Origin: Phycisphaerae bacterium
Lineage (GTDB): Bacteria > Planctomycetota > Phycisphaerae > Sedimentisphaerales > UBA12454
Length of the DNA stretch: 12,901 nt
Direction: 5' to 3'
Assembly (NCBI GenBank): GCA_028712345.1
Contig: JAQTQF010000024.1
Span: 1 to 12,901 of the forward strand
Positions 1-7,975 of the stretch are shown in pieces. Both the position numbers and the translations under genes were made by a program. The notes under the pieces were generated by a model. The model was not told the DNA's origin, did no database searches, and saw nothing but the letters and a program-made list of their open reading frames with translations. Numbering within the stretch: the first letter of the stretch is position 1; each line of letters opens with the position of its first letter.

Positions 1-786
1 GTGCTCGGCAACGATATAAAAATAGAAGATATAGAAACGAAACAGTTAGACCTTGTCGTAATTGTTGATACAAATAGTTATGTTCAACTGACAGAATTTG
101 ATAAGTGGCTCAAGACTTCAAAGATTCCCGTGCTTGTTATCGACCATCATCTTACCGGAGACGGACTTGGTACAGTCGAAATAGTGGACTCGACCGCCGC
201 GGCAACCGGTGAGATAGTGTTTGACCTGATTAAATATGCCGGCTGGAAAATCACACCCGCCATTGCCGAAGCGTTATTCATCGCGATTTCAACGGATACC
301 GGCTGGTTCAGATTCGACAACACCGACAGCAGGGTTATGCGCAATGCTGCTGAACTGATTGACTATGGCGCCAAATCGTCCAAAGTTTATCACGAAATGT
401 TTCAAAATTATTCGCCTCAAAGGCTCAAGCTTTTGGGAAAAATGCTTGAAAATCTTGAACTGCATTGCGACGGCAAAATCGCCTTGCAGTTTATTATGCG
501 CAGCGATTTCGATGCGACAGGAGCGACTGGCAGCGATACGGAAGATTTTGTTAATGAATGTCAGAAGATAAGTTCCGTTGAAGCGGCAGCTCTGTTCGTG
601 GAACTTAAAGACGGCGGTTTCCGCTGTTCGCTGCGAAGCAACGGCTTGGTCGATGTTCGCCAAATCGCATCAAAATTTGGCGGCGGCGGGCATAAAGTTG
701 CCGCCGGTGTAAACCTCGAAGGACCGCTCGATGCGACAAAGAAAATGATTCTCGGTGAATTCCAAAAGGCTCTGGCAGGCAAATAA
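1..786 (+). CDS. nrnA: NrnA-type DHH/DHHA1 phosphoesterase (5' end outside window)
   Basis: Bifunctional oligoribonuclease / 3'-phosphoadenosine-5'-phosphate phosphatase family: cytoplasmic, metal-dependent enzymes that finish RNA decay by hydrolysing nanoRNAs. The reading frame is open from base 1. The visible 261 residues begin just before the second DHH-family motif (Asp23 in VDTN), followed by the name-giving Asp48-His49-His50 and Asp99 in the STDTG motif. The C-terminal DHHA1 domain ends with the substrate-binding glycine loop GGGGH at about 227-231. The family is usually about 310-340 residues, so roughly 50-80 N-terminal residues with the first Asp motif should lie upstream. The GTG at base 1 is therefore probably not the true start. 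The gene converges on comEC with only 6 bp between the stop codons, and no terminator hairpin is visible. RecJ is unlikely: it is much longer and has an extra OB domain. Confidence 0.86.
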   Translation: MLGNDIKIEDIETKQLDLVVIVDTNSYVQLTEFDKWLKTSKIPVLVIDHHLTGDGLGTVEIVDSTAAATGEIVFDLIKYAGWKITPAIAEALFIAISTDTGWFRFDNTDSRVMRNAAELIDYGAKSSKVYHEMFQNYSPQRLKLLGKMLENLELHCDGKIALQFIMRSDFDATGATGSDTEDFVNECQKISSVEAAALFVELKDGGFRCSLRSNGLVDVRQIASKFGGGGHKVAAGVNLEGPLDATKKMILGEFQKALAGK

Positions 787-792
787 TCTTGT

Positions 793-3273
793 CTATCTGA
801 AAGTTTTAATTTTTATTATGCCTTTGGAATTTATTATTGCTGTTATCGCGCCGTCTTTGGGCGTGTAATAACTGCGTTCAAATTCCTTAATTTCCTTATT
901 TACCCCGGAAAACCGGGTTTCTGAGCAGCTTGTTATCAGATATTCGGGTTTGAAGAAATTCAAAAAACCTGCGTCGGTCGTCCTGCCCGAGCCGTGATGA
1001 GGAGTAATGAGTAAATCGATATCCAGTTCTGGATACAAACTCATCAATCGCTTCTGGACATCGGCGGTTATATCAGAGCAAAACAGGATTTTCTTTTCTG
1101 CGTATTCGGCCAGAAGTACGAGTGAATTTTGATTGTCCGTTATAAATTTTTCATCTGGTAAATCTTTTGGCCATAAGACGCTGATTTTAGTTTTACCAAT
1201 GGATATATTTTCCGGTGCAGCTTGCAACCAGAGATTTCTATCTTCAAGGAATCTTTCCAGTTCCATAAGGGTCTCGCTGTTGCTTTGTATAAATTGCGAG
1301 GTTGTGTAGATATTTTTGCAATTGTGTTTTTCGAGAATCTCCGGCAGGCCGTTGTAATGGTCAATATCGTTATGGCTGATATAGACGGAATTGATGCTGT
1401 CTATGGCCATATAGCCAAAGAAAGGATTTACGATATTGCCGCCGATATCGCTTTTAGATATTGAACCGGCATCGATAATTATATTTTGTCCGTCCGGCAA
1501 ATTTACGACTGCCGCCTGTCCATGGCCGACCGAGAGAACGGTTAATTTTAAATTATTTGAATCCCTGAAGTTATTTATAGAAAAAACGGCAGCAAACAAA
1601 AGTATCATTGCTGTCGGATAGGCAAGATTTACGAGGGGTCTTTTTCTAAATGGGAAAAACTTCCACAATAAAAGCAGCAGATAAAACAGTAAAACAATAT
1701 AAAAAGCCGGCTTGCCGATAATTATAAAAGTAAACGGGATTTTGGCGAAGGCTGTAACGAGATATGAAAGGATTTTTGCTGAAAAATCGATTATGACTGC
1801 AAGACCAAAAGCTAATGTCGGCAGCAGGGGATTTAATAGAATTTTTAATGCCCCGAGGATGAGAATAACCGTTACCGGAAAAGAGGCCGGCACAGTTAAT
1901 ATGGCAGTAAATAATTGCATCTGGTAAAAATGCCAGGCGATTATCGGTATAACGGCAAGCCAGGCGGCAAGGCCTACCGAAAGCATATCGACAAACATTC
2001 GCAGCGGCGGATGCAGGAAATTTTTTCGCAAAGGTTCGATAGGCAGAGAAAGAAGCCTGCTGATTGGTTTGTAGAACAGCAATATTCCGAGTAATGCGGC
2101 GAAGGATAACTGAAAGCCGGGATTTAAAAAATCCATCGGTCTTATGAGCAAAAGAAAAATTGCTGAAACGGCCAAAGAGTTAAGGGCATTTGACCGGCGA
2201 TTGAACATTCGGCCTATGCAAAAGACAATAAACATTATACCGGCTCGAAGAATTGATGAGTATGCAGGAACGACAAGAAGAAAAACAACCGTTGCAATAA
2301 TACAGGCAATTGACCGGCCTGTATGCAGAAGCCCCGCCTTTTTGCAAACCCACCATGCGAAACCGGCCAAAATGCCGACATGCAGACCGCTCAAGGCGAC
2401 CAAATGCACAAGACCTGTCTTGATGAAATCGTTATAGAGCGGTCTGTTAATTTTTGCCCGGCTGCCCAGCAGGAGCGCTTCGGCAAGATGCATATTATCG
2501 TTTGACTCTGTATTTTCAAGCAGGGCGATTGTTGCGAGCCTGCGAAACTTTGCTTTTATATCAAATGGCGATTTTAGTTTTTCAGTGCCGGTAATTGTTA
2601 TTGCGTTTGCGGATTTGACCGAAGCTGAAAGGAAAACGCCGTTGCGTCTCATATATTCGGCGATATTAAATTGGCCGGGGTTATCGGCGGACGAGAATTT
2701 TTGCAACCGGCAGAAACTTTCAAATCCATCGCCGCAGTTTACATCGTTTACCTCGCCCGATATGTAAAATTTTATTGTGCCGCAAGCATTCATCCATCCG
2801 ACATCGGTTTTTATGCTGGTTACTTTTGCGTAAAAACTCGTATAAGGATAGGAACGGGAAAATTTTGAAAAAAGCCACCTGTCGTCTGCTTTGACAGTGA
2901 ACGGTTCGGAAATTACCTTTGCCCTGATGTGAGCGAATGTAAAATCTTTTACAGTGATATTGCGGATATCGTTTGCAACGGGGCGATTGAACGCCAAAAG
3001 TCTTAGCCCGCCCAAACAGCAAAAACACAATATGACAATAATTAAAATTGAATCGGCAGAATGTCTGAAGAAAAAATAAGAAATTAAGCAGAGAATAAAT
3101 ATCCCGGCCCAGATGGTTAGAGGAAAAACAAAGTAAAATTGCAAAACAAGGCCGATGATAAGGCCTATAGCAGGCAGAACAACGGGACAGGAAAGGATAA
3201 ATTGTTTAAACAGTATCGGCCTTGGTATAAGCTGCCGCTGAAACTCCTCGATTTTTCGCCGTATATCGTCCAT
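793..3273 (-). CDS. comEC: ComEC/Rec2 DNA-uptake channel with C-terminal metallo-beta-lactamase domain
   Basis: Inner-membrane channel that carries single-stranded DNA into the cytoplasm in natural competence. The 826 residues fit full-length ComEC. The order is: N-terminal membrane segments (about 28-92), a soluble DUF4131-like OB region (about 100-230), the polytopic Competence domain (about 260-550) with the signature SGLHVG near 295, and a metallo-beta-lactamase-like domain from about 570. That last domain has VGHGQ, a DAG motif, SHNDIDH at about 632-638 (the HxDxDH-type metal site) and TPHHG near 757. The metal-binding residues look intact, which supports a nuclease-competent C-terminus. 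The ATG at 3273 has no Shine-Dalgarno, but a reasonable promoter lies upstream. No other competence gene is in the window, so function in transformation is inferred from the family. Confidence 0.93.
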   Translation of the reverse strand: MDDIRRKIEEFQRQLIPRPILFKQFILSCPVVLPAIGLIIGLVLQFYFVFPLTIWAGIFILCLISYFFFRHSADSILIIVILCFCCLGGLRLLAFNRPVANDIRNITVKDFTFAHIRAKVISEPFTVKADDRWLFSKFSRSYPYTSFYAKVTSIKTDVGWMNACGTIKFYISGEVNDVNCGDGFESFCRLQKFSSADNPGQFNIAEYMRRNGVFLSASVKSANAITITGTEKLKSPFDIKAKFRRLATIALLENTESNDNMHLAEALLLGSRAKINRPLYNDFIKTGLVHLVALSGLHVGILAGFAWWVCKKAGLLHTGRSIACIIATVVFLLVVPAYSSILRAGIMFIVFCIGRMFNRRSNALNSLAVSAIFLLLIRPMDFLNPGFQLSFAALLGILLFYKPISRLLSLPIEPLRKNFLHPPLRMFVDMLSVGLAAWLAVIPIIAWHFYQMQLFTAILTVPASFPVTVILILGALKILLNPLLPTLAFGLAVIIDFSAKILSYLVTAFAKIPFTFIIIGKPAFYIVLLFYLLLLLWKFFPFRKRPLVNLAYPTAMILLFAAVFSINNFRDSNNLKLTVLSVGHGQAAVVNLPDGQNIIIDAGSISKSDIGGNIVNPFFGYMAIDSINSVYISHNDIDHYNGLPEILEKHNCKNIYTTSQFIQSNSETLMELERFLEDRNLWLQAAPENISIGKTKISVLWPKDLPDEKFITDNQNSLVLLAEYAEKKILFCSDITADVQKRLMSLYPELDIDLLITPHHGSGRTTDAGFLNFFKPEYLITSCSETRFSGVNKEIKEFERSYYTPKDGAITAIINSKGIIKIKTFR

Positions 3274-3304
3274 AAATTATAAATTAGCTATATATTTGAT
3301 TTGT

Positions 3305-3333
3305 AAAATACACTCTTATATTTTTCGAGTCAA
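3305..3333 (-). promoter_or_regulatory. Candidate sigma70-type promoter for comEC
   Basis: On the minus strand, TTGACT (3333-3328, 5 of 6 to the -35 consensus) is followed after exactly 17 bp by TATTTT (3310-3305, 4 of 6 to the -10 consensus). Transcription would start near 3298, giving a leader of about 25 nt before the comEC ATG. A perfect TATAAT also occurs at 3281-3276, but it is only 3 nt from the ATG and is probably chance in AT-rich DNA. Confidence 0.42.
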
Positions 3334-3450
3334 CTGCTAAAAATGTTGCCGGCGGGCTGCAATCAGAAGTTAAAATTTGACCACTTCAGGCATATTTGGT
3401 ATTTTACCCGAAAGCAGGCTCAGCGGCGAAGCTGGGTTTTAGATGTAAAA

Positions 3451-3459
3451 TGTTATAAT
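3451..3459 (+). promoter_or_regulatory. Candidate extended -10 promoter for greA
   Basis: TGTTATAAT fits the extended -10 form TGnTATAAT, with a perfect TATAAT hexamer at 3454-3459. No good -35 box lies 16-18 bp upstream, which is usual for extended -10 promoters. A start near 3466 would give a leader of about 28 nt. A GGAG Shine-Dalgarno at 3480-3483 is 10 nt from the greA ATG. Confidence 0.55.
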
Positions 3460-3493
3460 TAGACAAACTATTTATATTTGGAGACATATCAGG

Positions 3494-3976
3494 ATGTTTG
3501 ACCTTGTGCCAATCTCAATAACCGGTTTCAATAAACTTAAGGAAGAACTGAGCCGGCTCGAGAAAGAACGGGCTGAGGTGAGCAAAAGGGTTGGTGAAGC
3601 TCGTGAAATGGGCGATTTAAGGGAAAACGGCGAATATATTTATGGTCGCCAGCATTTAGGCTTTATCGACGGGCGTCTGGGTGAATTGAGGACGCAAATA
3701 AACCGGTCAGAAAAAATTGATTGCACGAAAGTTCAATGTGACCGTGCCGTGTTCGGCACCATAGTAACTTTGCTGAATCTGAATACTCAGGAGAAAGTGA
3801 CCTATCAATTGCTGGGCCCTAATGATGCCGACCTCGATACGGGAAGCATTTCAGTTTACTCGCCTGTAGGCGATGCTGTCCACGGACTTGCGATAGGAGA
3901 AAAGACATTGGTAAAAAGTCCTCGCGGCGAGTCTCATTTTGAAGTAATTGACATTGCCAAATCGCAAATTGAGTAG
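3494..3976 (+). CDS. greA: Transcription elongation factor GreA
   Basis: GreA enters the RNA polymerase secondary channel and stimulates transcript cleavage in backtracked complexes. The 160 residues match the family (about 158). Residues 1-75 form the antiparallel coiled coil. Its tip carries the acidic pair Asp41 and Glu44 in GDLREN, exactly where GreA places the residues that position the catalytic metal. Residues from about 82 form the FKBP-like C-terminal domain that binds polymerase, ending in the usual PRGES and ending-strand pattern. The start is supported by a GGAG site at 3480-3483 and by the conserved ITGF N-terminus near residue 9. The gene is monocistronic here: divergent from comEC and convergent with serS. 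GreB is less likely because the tip sequence GDLREN is GreA-like. Confidence 0.95.
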   Translation: MFDLVPISITGFNKLKEELSRLEKERAEVSKRVGEAREMGDLRENGEYIYGRQHLGFIDGRLGELRTQINRSEKIDCTKVQCDRAVFGTIVTLLNLNTQEKVTYQLLGPNDADLDTGSISVYSPVGDAVHGLAIGEKTLVKSPRGESHFEVIDIAKSQIE

Positions 3977-3983
3977 AACATGT

Positions 3984-4025
3984 TTTGTCTTATGACAAAC
4001 CCCAGACTCCTGTGGTCGGGAGTTC
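3984..4025. terminator. Two tandem hairpins between convergent greA and serS (possible shared terminator)
   Basis: The 49-bp spacer holds TTTGTC (3984-3989) pairing with GACAAA (3994-3999), then GACTCC (4005-4010) pairing with GGAGT plus C (4019-4025, one bulged T). Neither is followed directly by a clear T-run on either strand; the nearest + strand T-run is about 10 nt further on. The position between two gene ends suits a bidirectional terminator, but the evidence is only structural. Confidence 0.3.
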
Positions 4026-5297
4026 TCACTTTGTAATTTTTTCCATACCGTTCATATATGGCTGCAAGACTTTCGGGACATTTACCGAGCCGTCGGCGTT
4101 CTGGTTCAATTCCAAGACAGGAATTAAAATTCGAGGCGAAGCGATGACGGTATTATTCAATGTGTGGCAGAAAAGGTTTTTCTTTGTTGCATTATCCTTG
4201 TAGCGGAGATTGAGTCTTCTTGCCTGGAAGTCGTAGAATTTGCTTGCGCTGTGCGTTTCGCCGTAGCTTTTCCTTGAAGGCATCCACGCCTCGATATCAT
4301 ATTTTTTCGCCTGTCCTCTGCCCAAATCACCGCTGCAAACCATCACAACGCGATATGGTATTCCCATCGCCTGCATAACGCCCTCGGCGTTGGCGCGGAT
4401 TTCTTCGTGAAATTTTGCGCTTTGTTCGGCATCGTTTTCGCATACGATTACCTGCTCGACTTTATCGAACTGATGGATTCTGTAAAGGCCGTAGGTGTCT
4501 TTGCCCGCCGCCCCGGCTTCTCTGCGATAACAGGTGCTCAGGCCGACGAATTTTTTCGGGAGTTCCTCGTGTTTGAGAATTTCGCCCATATGATAGGCGG
4601 TAATCGGTACTTCGGCAGTTCCGGCGAGATTCAGTTCATCGCGTTCCATTCGATAGGTCTGCTCTTCTGCGCCGGGATAATAGCCCGTCCCTGCCATCGC
4701 CTCGTTTTTCATCATCATCGGAACGCTGAAAGGCACATAGCCTTTTTGGGCCATATAATCCATCGCAAATCTGAGAATCGCCCAGTGCAGCATAGCGCCG
4801 GCGCCTTTTAGAAAATAATTTCTCGTACCGGCAAGCCTGACGGCTCTTTCGACATCTATTATATCGAGCAAGGTGCCGAGCTGAATATGGTCCTTCGGCT
4901 CAAAATCAAATTTTCTAATCTCGCCCCATTTGACTATTTCAACATTCTCCGTATCGTCCTTGCCGAGCGGAACATCGGAATCCGGCGGCTGGGGAACATT
5001 GAGCATCATTGCATCAAAATCAGGCTGAACATTTTTGAGCTGCTCGGCCAGACCGGCTTCTTCGCTTTTCAGAGCTGAAAGTTTATCGAGCGTATTTTTC
5101 TTTTCGTCGCCGGTAAGTTTCGGGATTGATTTGCCCAGCGAATTCTTTTCGGTGGTAATATCCTGCAGGCGGGTTTTGGTTTCCTTCAGTTTTGCATCGA
5201 GTTCGAGCAGCTTGTCGATATCGACGGTGAAATTTTTTGCCTTGCAGGCGTCTTTAAACTGCTGAGGATTTTCGCGAATCTGTTTGATGTCAATCAT
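4026..5297 (-). CDS. serS: Seryl-tRNA synthetase
   Basis: Cytoplasmic class II aminoacyl-tRNA synthetase that charges tRNA-Ser (and tRNA-Sec). The 423 residues match the bacterial family. The N-terminus (MIDIKQIREN) is the typical SerRS start. Residues about 25-110 are the long antiparallel helical arm that binds the tRNA variable arm. The core carries the serine-binding TAEV at 227-230, motif 2 with Arg258-Arg259-Glu260, the GETHSAS region followed by DFQARR, and motif 3 with Arg389 in ASPRIL. In motif 3 the more common glycine-rich text before the arginine is replaced by a VIASPR form; the ATP-contacting Arg is kept. The ATG lies 52 bp beyond the ketosynthase stop, within reach of an interrupted repeat that forms its leader. 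It could be read through from the upstream lipid cassette. Confidence 0.95.
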   Translation of the reverse strand: MIDIKQIRENPQQFKDACKAKNFTVDIDKLLELDAKLKETKTRLQDITTEKNSLGKSIPKLTGDEKKNTLDKLSALKSEEAGLAEQLKNVQPDFDAMMLNVPQPPDSDVPLGKDDTENVEIVKWGEIRKFDFEPKDHIQLGTLLDIIDVERAVRLAGTRNYFLKGAGAMLHWAILRFAMDYMAQKGYVPFSVPMMMKNEAMAGTGYYPGAEEQTYRMERDELNLAGTAEVPITAYHMGEILKHEELPKKFVGLSTCYRREAGAAGKDTYGLYRIHQFDKVEQVIVCENDAEQSAKFHEEIRANAEGVMQAMGIPYRVVMVCSGDLGRGQAKKYDIEAWMPSRKSYGETHSASKFYDFQARRLNLRYKDNATKKNLFCHTLNNTVIASPRILIPVLELNQNADGSVNVPKVLQPYMNGMEKITK

Positions 5298-5302
5298 AAA
5301 AA

Positions 5303-5358
5303 ATCCGTGTTAATTCGTGTTCATTTTTACCCGCCCGTGGCGGGCGTGGCTAATTTTT
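5303..5358. repeat. 10-bp-period dispersed repeat, copy 1, interrupted by a palindromic insert
   Basis: The units read ATCCGTGTTA (5303-5312), ATTCGTGTTC (5313-5322), then ATT followed, after a 19-nt interruption (5326-5344), by CGTGGCT and AATTTTT (5345-5358). Removing the interruption makes 5313-5358 identical over 27 bp to 9021-9047. The inserted bases contain a palindrome: CCCGCC (5330-5335), loop CGT, GGCGGG (5339-5344). The repeat forms the whole leader of serS and overlaps the ketosynthase stop codon (5350-5352). Confidence 0.8.
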
Positions 5359-6669
5359 GTATCTTTTTACTATAACCACATTATTTTGTCCGCCGAAGCC
5401 GAAAGATTCGTCCAGTGCGATATCAACTTTCGCCTTTCTCGGTTTGTTCGGCACATAATCAAGGTCAAGGTTCGGGTCCGGGTCGTTATAATTTATCGTC
5501 GGCGGCAGGATGTTGTCCCGTATCGCCAGAACGCAGGTAATAAGTTCAGCCGCTCCGGCGGCGCCGATTAAATGGCCGAGCATACTCTTAACGCTGCTTA
5601 CCGGAGTGTTTTTAGCCTCTTCCTTAAAGACCGTTTTTATCGCGAGAGTTTCAATAGCATCATTCTCGTTGGTGCTTGTGCCGTGAGTGCTTACATAATC
5701 AATATCTTTATAGGTAAGTCCCGCATCACGGATTGCCGAGCTGATTGCCTGTACCGCTCCGCGGGCTTCTTCGTGCATATCTGTTACGCGGAAGGCGTCG
5801 TTGCTGCTGCCGTAGCCGATGAGCTCGGCAAGAATTTCAACGCCGCGCTTCTTTGCCGATTCGAGCGTTTCTAAAATAAGTATCGCCGCTCCTTCTCCGA
5901 TAACAAAGCCGTCCCTGCTTGTAGTAAATGGCCTCGATGCGGTTTGCGGGCTGTCGTTTCTCGTCGAAAGGGCGGTAAGCCGGTTAAAGCCGGTAACTCC
6001 CAGCGGATGTATCATCGAATGGGCGCCGCCTGCGATGATGCAGTCTGCCCGGCCGGATTGTAATATCTTAAACGCTTCGCCTACTGCCTGGGTGCTTGCC
6101 GCACAGGCAGTAAGACAGCTTCGCACAGGCCCGCGTGCGCCGGTGCACATAGCGATATGAGCGGCGGGCATATTCGGCTCCTGCTCAAGTTCGCGGTATG
6201 CGGTCATTTTGCCGAAGGCCACCTGTGCCCATTTGTTCCAGTCCATTTGACTGTTCGCATCGTTCCAGCCGGCGACAATAGCGTTAAAGAAATTTTCGTT
6301 ATCGACCGAGCCTTCACCCGCGCCTAAATATATCCCCATTCTTTTTCGGTCGATGCTGTCTTTGGGGGTTGGGTTTTCAAAATCTATCTTTGCCTGTCTG
6401 CACGCCTCAGCCGTTGCTCCGACGGCAAAACCGCTATGCCGATTACTGTTTTTGTGAAGCTCAGGATTTTTCGTATATTTTGTGAGGTCGAAATTTTTGA
6501 CTTCGGCGCAAAACTGTGTCGGAAATGTCGATGCGTCAAAGATTGTGTTTGTGTCAATTCCGTTTCGGCAGTTTAGAATATTATCCCACATCTCGGCGAC
6601 ACTGTTGCCCAGCGGACAAACGATGCCGATACCTGTTATTACTACACGATTTTTATTTTGCTTATTCAT
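5350..6669 (-). CDS. Beta-ketoacyl-ACP synthase, FabF/KAS II-like, catalytically complete
   Basis: Condensing enzyme of the thiolase-fold ketosynthase family: decarboxylative Claisen condensation between an acyl chain and malonyl-ACP. The 439 residues start with the typical VVITGIGIVCPLGN. The nucleophile is Cys189 in TACAAST, with His329 in THGTST and His366 in GHLIGAAG, and the Lys of the KSM motif just before it. The C-terminal FGFGGQN loop is intact. It starts 8 nt inside the preceding ketosynthase-like gene, so translation is likely coupled and the two products probably pair. The last two codons and the TAG stop (AAA AAT TAG) come from a dispersed repeat. A housekeeping FabF is possible, but the paired defective partner and two odd dehydratases suggest a specialised chain-building system. 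Confidence 0.9.
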   Translation of the reverse strand: MNKQNKNRVVITGIGIVCPLGNSVAEMWDNILNCRNGIDTNTIFDASTFPTQFCAEVKNFDLTKYTKNPELHKNSNRHSGFAVGATAEACRQAKIDFENPTPKDSIDRKRMGIYLGAGEGSVDNENFFNAIVAGWNDANSQMDWNKWAQVAFGKMTAYRELEQEPNMPAAHIAMCTGARGPVRSCLTACAASTQAVGEAFKILQSGRADCIIAGGAHSMIHPLGVTGFNRLTALSTRNDSPQTASRPFTTSRDGFVIGEGAAILILETLESAKKRGVEILAELIGYGSSNDAFRVTDMHEEARGAVQAISSAIRDAGLTYKDIDYVSTHGTSTNENDAIETLAIKTVFKEEAKNTPVSSVKSMLGHLIGAAGAAELITCVLAIRDNILPPTINYNDPDPNLDLDYVPNKPRKAKVDIALDESFGFGGQNNVVIVKRYKN

Positions 6670-7975
6670 ATTTTTTAAGTATTACCGCCGCGGTCTGGCC
6701 GCCGTAAGTATAACTGCAGCAAAGTACATAGTTGATATTTTTCTTAATCTGCTGTCTTACGATATTGAGTTTGCAATTCTCATTGATATTTTCGCAGTTT
6801 TTCGCCGCCGGTATAATTCCATCTCTGATTGCGCAGCAGGCGGCAATAACATCGACCGCACCGGCTGCCGAACCGGTATTGCTCACTATGCTCTTCGTCG
6901 GCAAAACTGGTATTTTATCAGCGGCGTCGCCCAGAGCGTTGCGAATTGCCGTCGCCTCGGCAATATCGTCGCAGGCTATTCCTGTTCCGTGAGGAATTAT
7001 CAAATCCAGCTGCTCAGGTTTTATTCCCGCCTCGTCCATTGCCGCCTCGATTGCATATTGAATACCTTTACCGTCCGGCTCAAGGCATTCGTATTTTGAA
7101 TTGATACTGCAGCTCTGGCCGAGGCCTGCTATTTGAGCGTATATCTTTGCGTTTCGCTTTTTCGCGTTTTCGACCGTCTCCATTATTGTACAAGCCGCCG
7201 CTTCGCCGAATACCGAACCAGCCGCATCGGCATCGAAAGGCCTGCAGGCCTTTTCGGGATTGTCGTTGCTCTCAGCCGTCGCTCGTTTGTTAAGACATTG
7301 TCTCAAATGTACAATCGGATTTACCTTTGCTTCTCCGCCGCCTGCAAGAGCCATATCCGCATCGCCTCGTGCGATTATCTGGGCGGCTTCTCCGATGGCG
7401 ATTTGGCCTGCCGCCTCTGCGCAGGTTATCGTATTGCTCGGACCCTGAATATCGTGGATTATACCAACATGACAGGCGAGCATATTAGGCAGATATTTTA
7501 AAAGCCAAAGAGGCGTAAGCTGGGTTATGCCGTCGGCGCCCCATTTTTTTATATCGAATTTGCCGTCGGTAATGCTCTTTGCCACAGCGGGGGCGAGCTC
7601 GATAAGGTCGCAGCTTATCAGGCCTGCTCCGAGAATAATTGCCGTTCTTTGCGGATTGATTGAAACATTCTGTTCATCGAAAGCCTTTGTTGTTAGCCCG
7701 GCATCTTTGAAGGCCTCATCGGCAGCAACAACGGAAAGCTCGATATCTCGAGACATCAGCTTCGTCGTCTTGCGCATTGCTTTTGGGACATAGTCGCGAA
7801 TTTTGAATTCCGGAGCCTGTCCTGCGATTTGGCAGGTAAAGCCGGAAGCATCGAATGCTGTAATCGGCTCGATTCCGCTTCTTCCCTCGCACAGTGCCGA
7901 CCACAAGTCCTGATAGTGCAATCCGAGAGGGGTAATTGCTCCCAGTCCGGTTATTACGGGATAATCGACGGTCAT
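6662..7975 (-). CDS. Ketosynthase-like subunit lacking catalytic residues (chain-length-factor-like)
   Basis: The 437 residues have the full ketosynthase fold pattern: an N-terminal VITGLGAITPLGL, a central AIGEA helix after the nucleophile elbow, HGTG at 329, a TKS motif at 360-362 and a C-terminal YGGQ. Aligned without gaps to the neighbouring enzyme from the AIGEA/AVGEA helix backward, the nucleophile position is Glu187 (CAEAAG) instead of Cys. A cysteine, Cys185, sits two residues earlier. The second histidine is Asn366 in SNTGSAAG; the first, His329, remains. Loss of two of the three catalytic residues beside an intact ketosynthase resembles the chain length factors of type II polyketide and aryl-polyene systems, where Gln often replaces Cys. 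The start overlaps the dehydratase stop (ATGA) and has GGGAG 6 nt upstream. Alternative: an active enzyme using Cys185 through a 2-residue indel. Confidence 0.87.
   Translation of the reverse strand: MTVDYPVITGLGAITPLGLHYQDLWSALCEGRSGIEPITAFDASGFTCQIAGQAPEFKIRDYVPKAMRKTTKLMSRDIELSVVAADEAFKDAGLTTKAFDEQNVSINPQRTAIILGAGLISCDLIELAPAVAKSITDGKFDIKKWGADGITQLTPLWLLKYLPNMLACHVGIIHDIQGPSNTITCAEAAGQIAIGEAAQIIARGDADMALAGGGEAKVNPIVHLRQCLNKRATAESNDNPEKACRPFDADAAGSVFGEAAACTIMETVENAKKRNAKIYAQIAGLGQSCSINSKYECLEPDGKGIQYAIEAAMDEAGIKPEQLDLIIPHGTGIACDDIAEATAIRNALGDAADKIPVLPTKSIVSNTGSAAGAVDVIAACCAIRDGIIPAAKNCENINENCKLNIVRQQIKKNINYVLCCSYTYGGQTAAVILKKYE

Noticed and set aside
2720..3028. 102-codon open frame on the minus strand within comEC
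   Set aside because: It is in another frame of the same strand inside a well-supported comEC and has no family resemblance.
3276..3281. Perfect TATAAT on the minus strand just before comEC
   Set aside because: Only 3 nt separate it from the start codon, too close for a leadered or a leaderless transcript from this start; the promoter at 3305-3333 is better placed.
3405..3440. Hairpin CTCAGC/GCTGGG upstream of greA as a riboswitch or attenuator
   Set aside because: It lies upstream of the likely greA promoter, includes a G-T pair, has no T-run and no conserved riboswitch features.
5303..5358. Possible CRISPR-like or operator array because of the regular 10-bp units
   Set aside because: The units are contiguous with no spacers and only about three in number; the second copy at 9011-9047 shows it is a dispersed repeat.
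6482..7099. 205-codon open frame on the + strand
   Set aside because: It runs antisense through the junction of two ketosynthase genes with strong motifs and has no recognisable protein pattern of its own.
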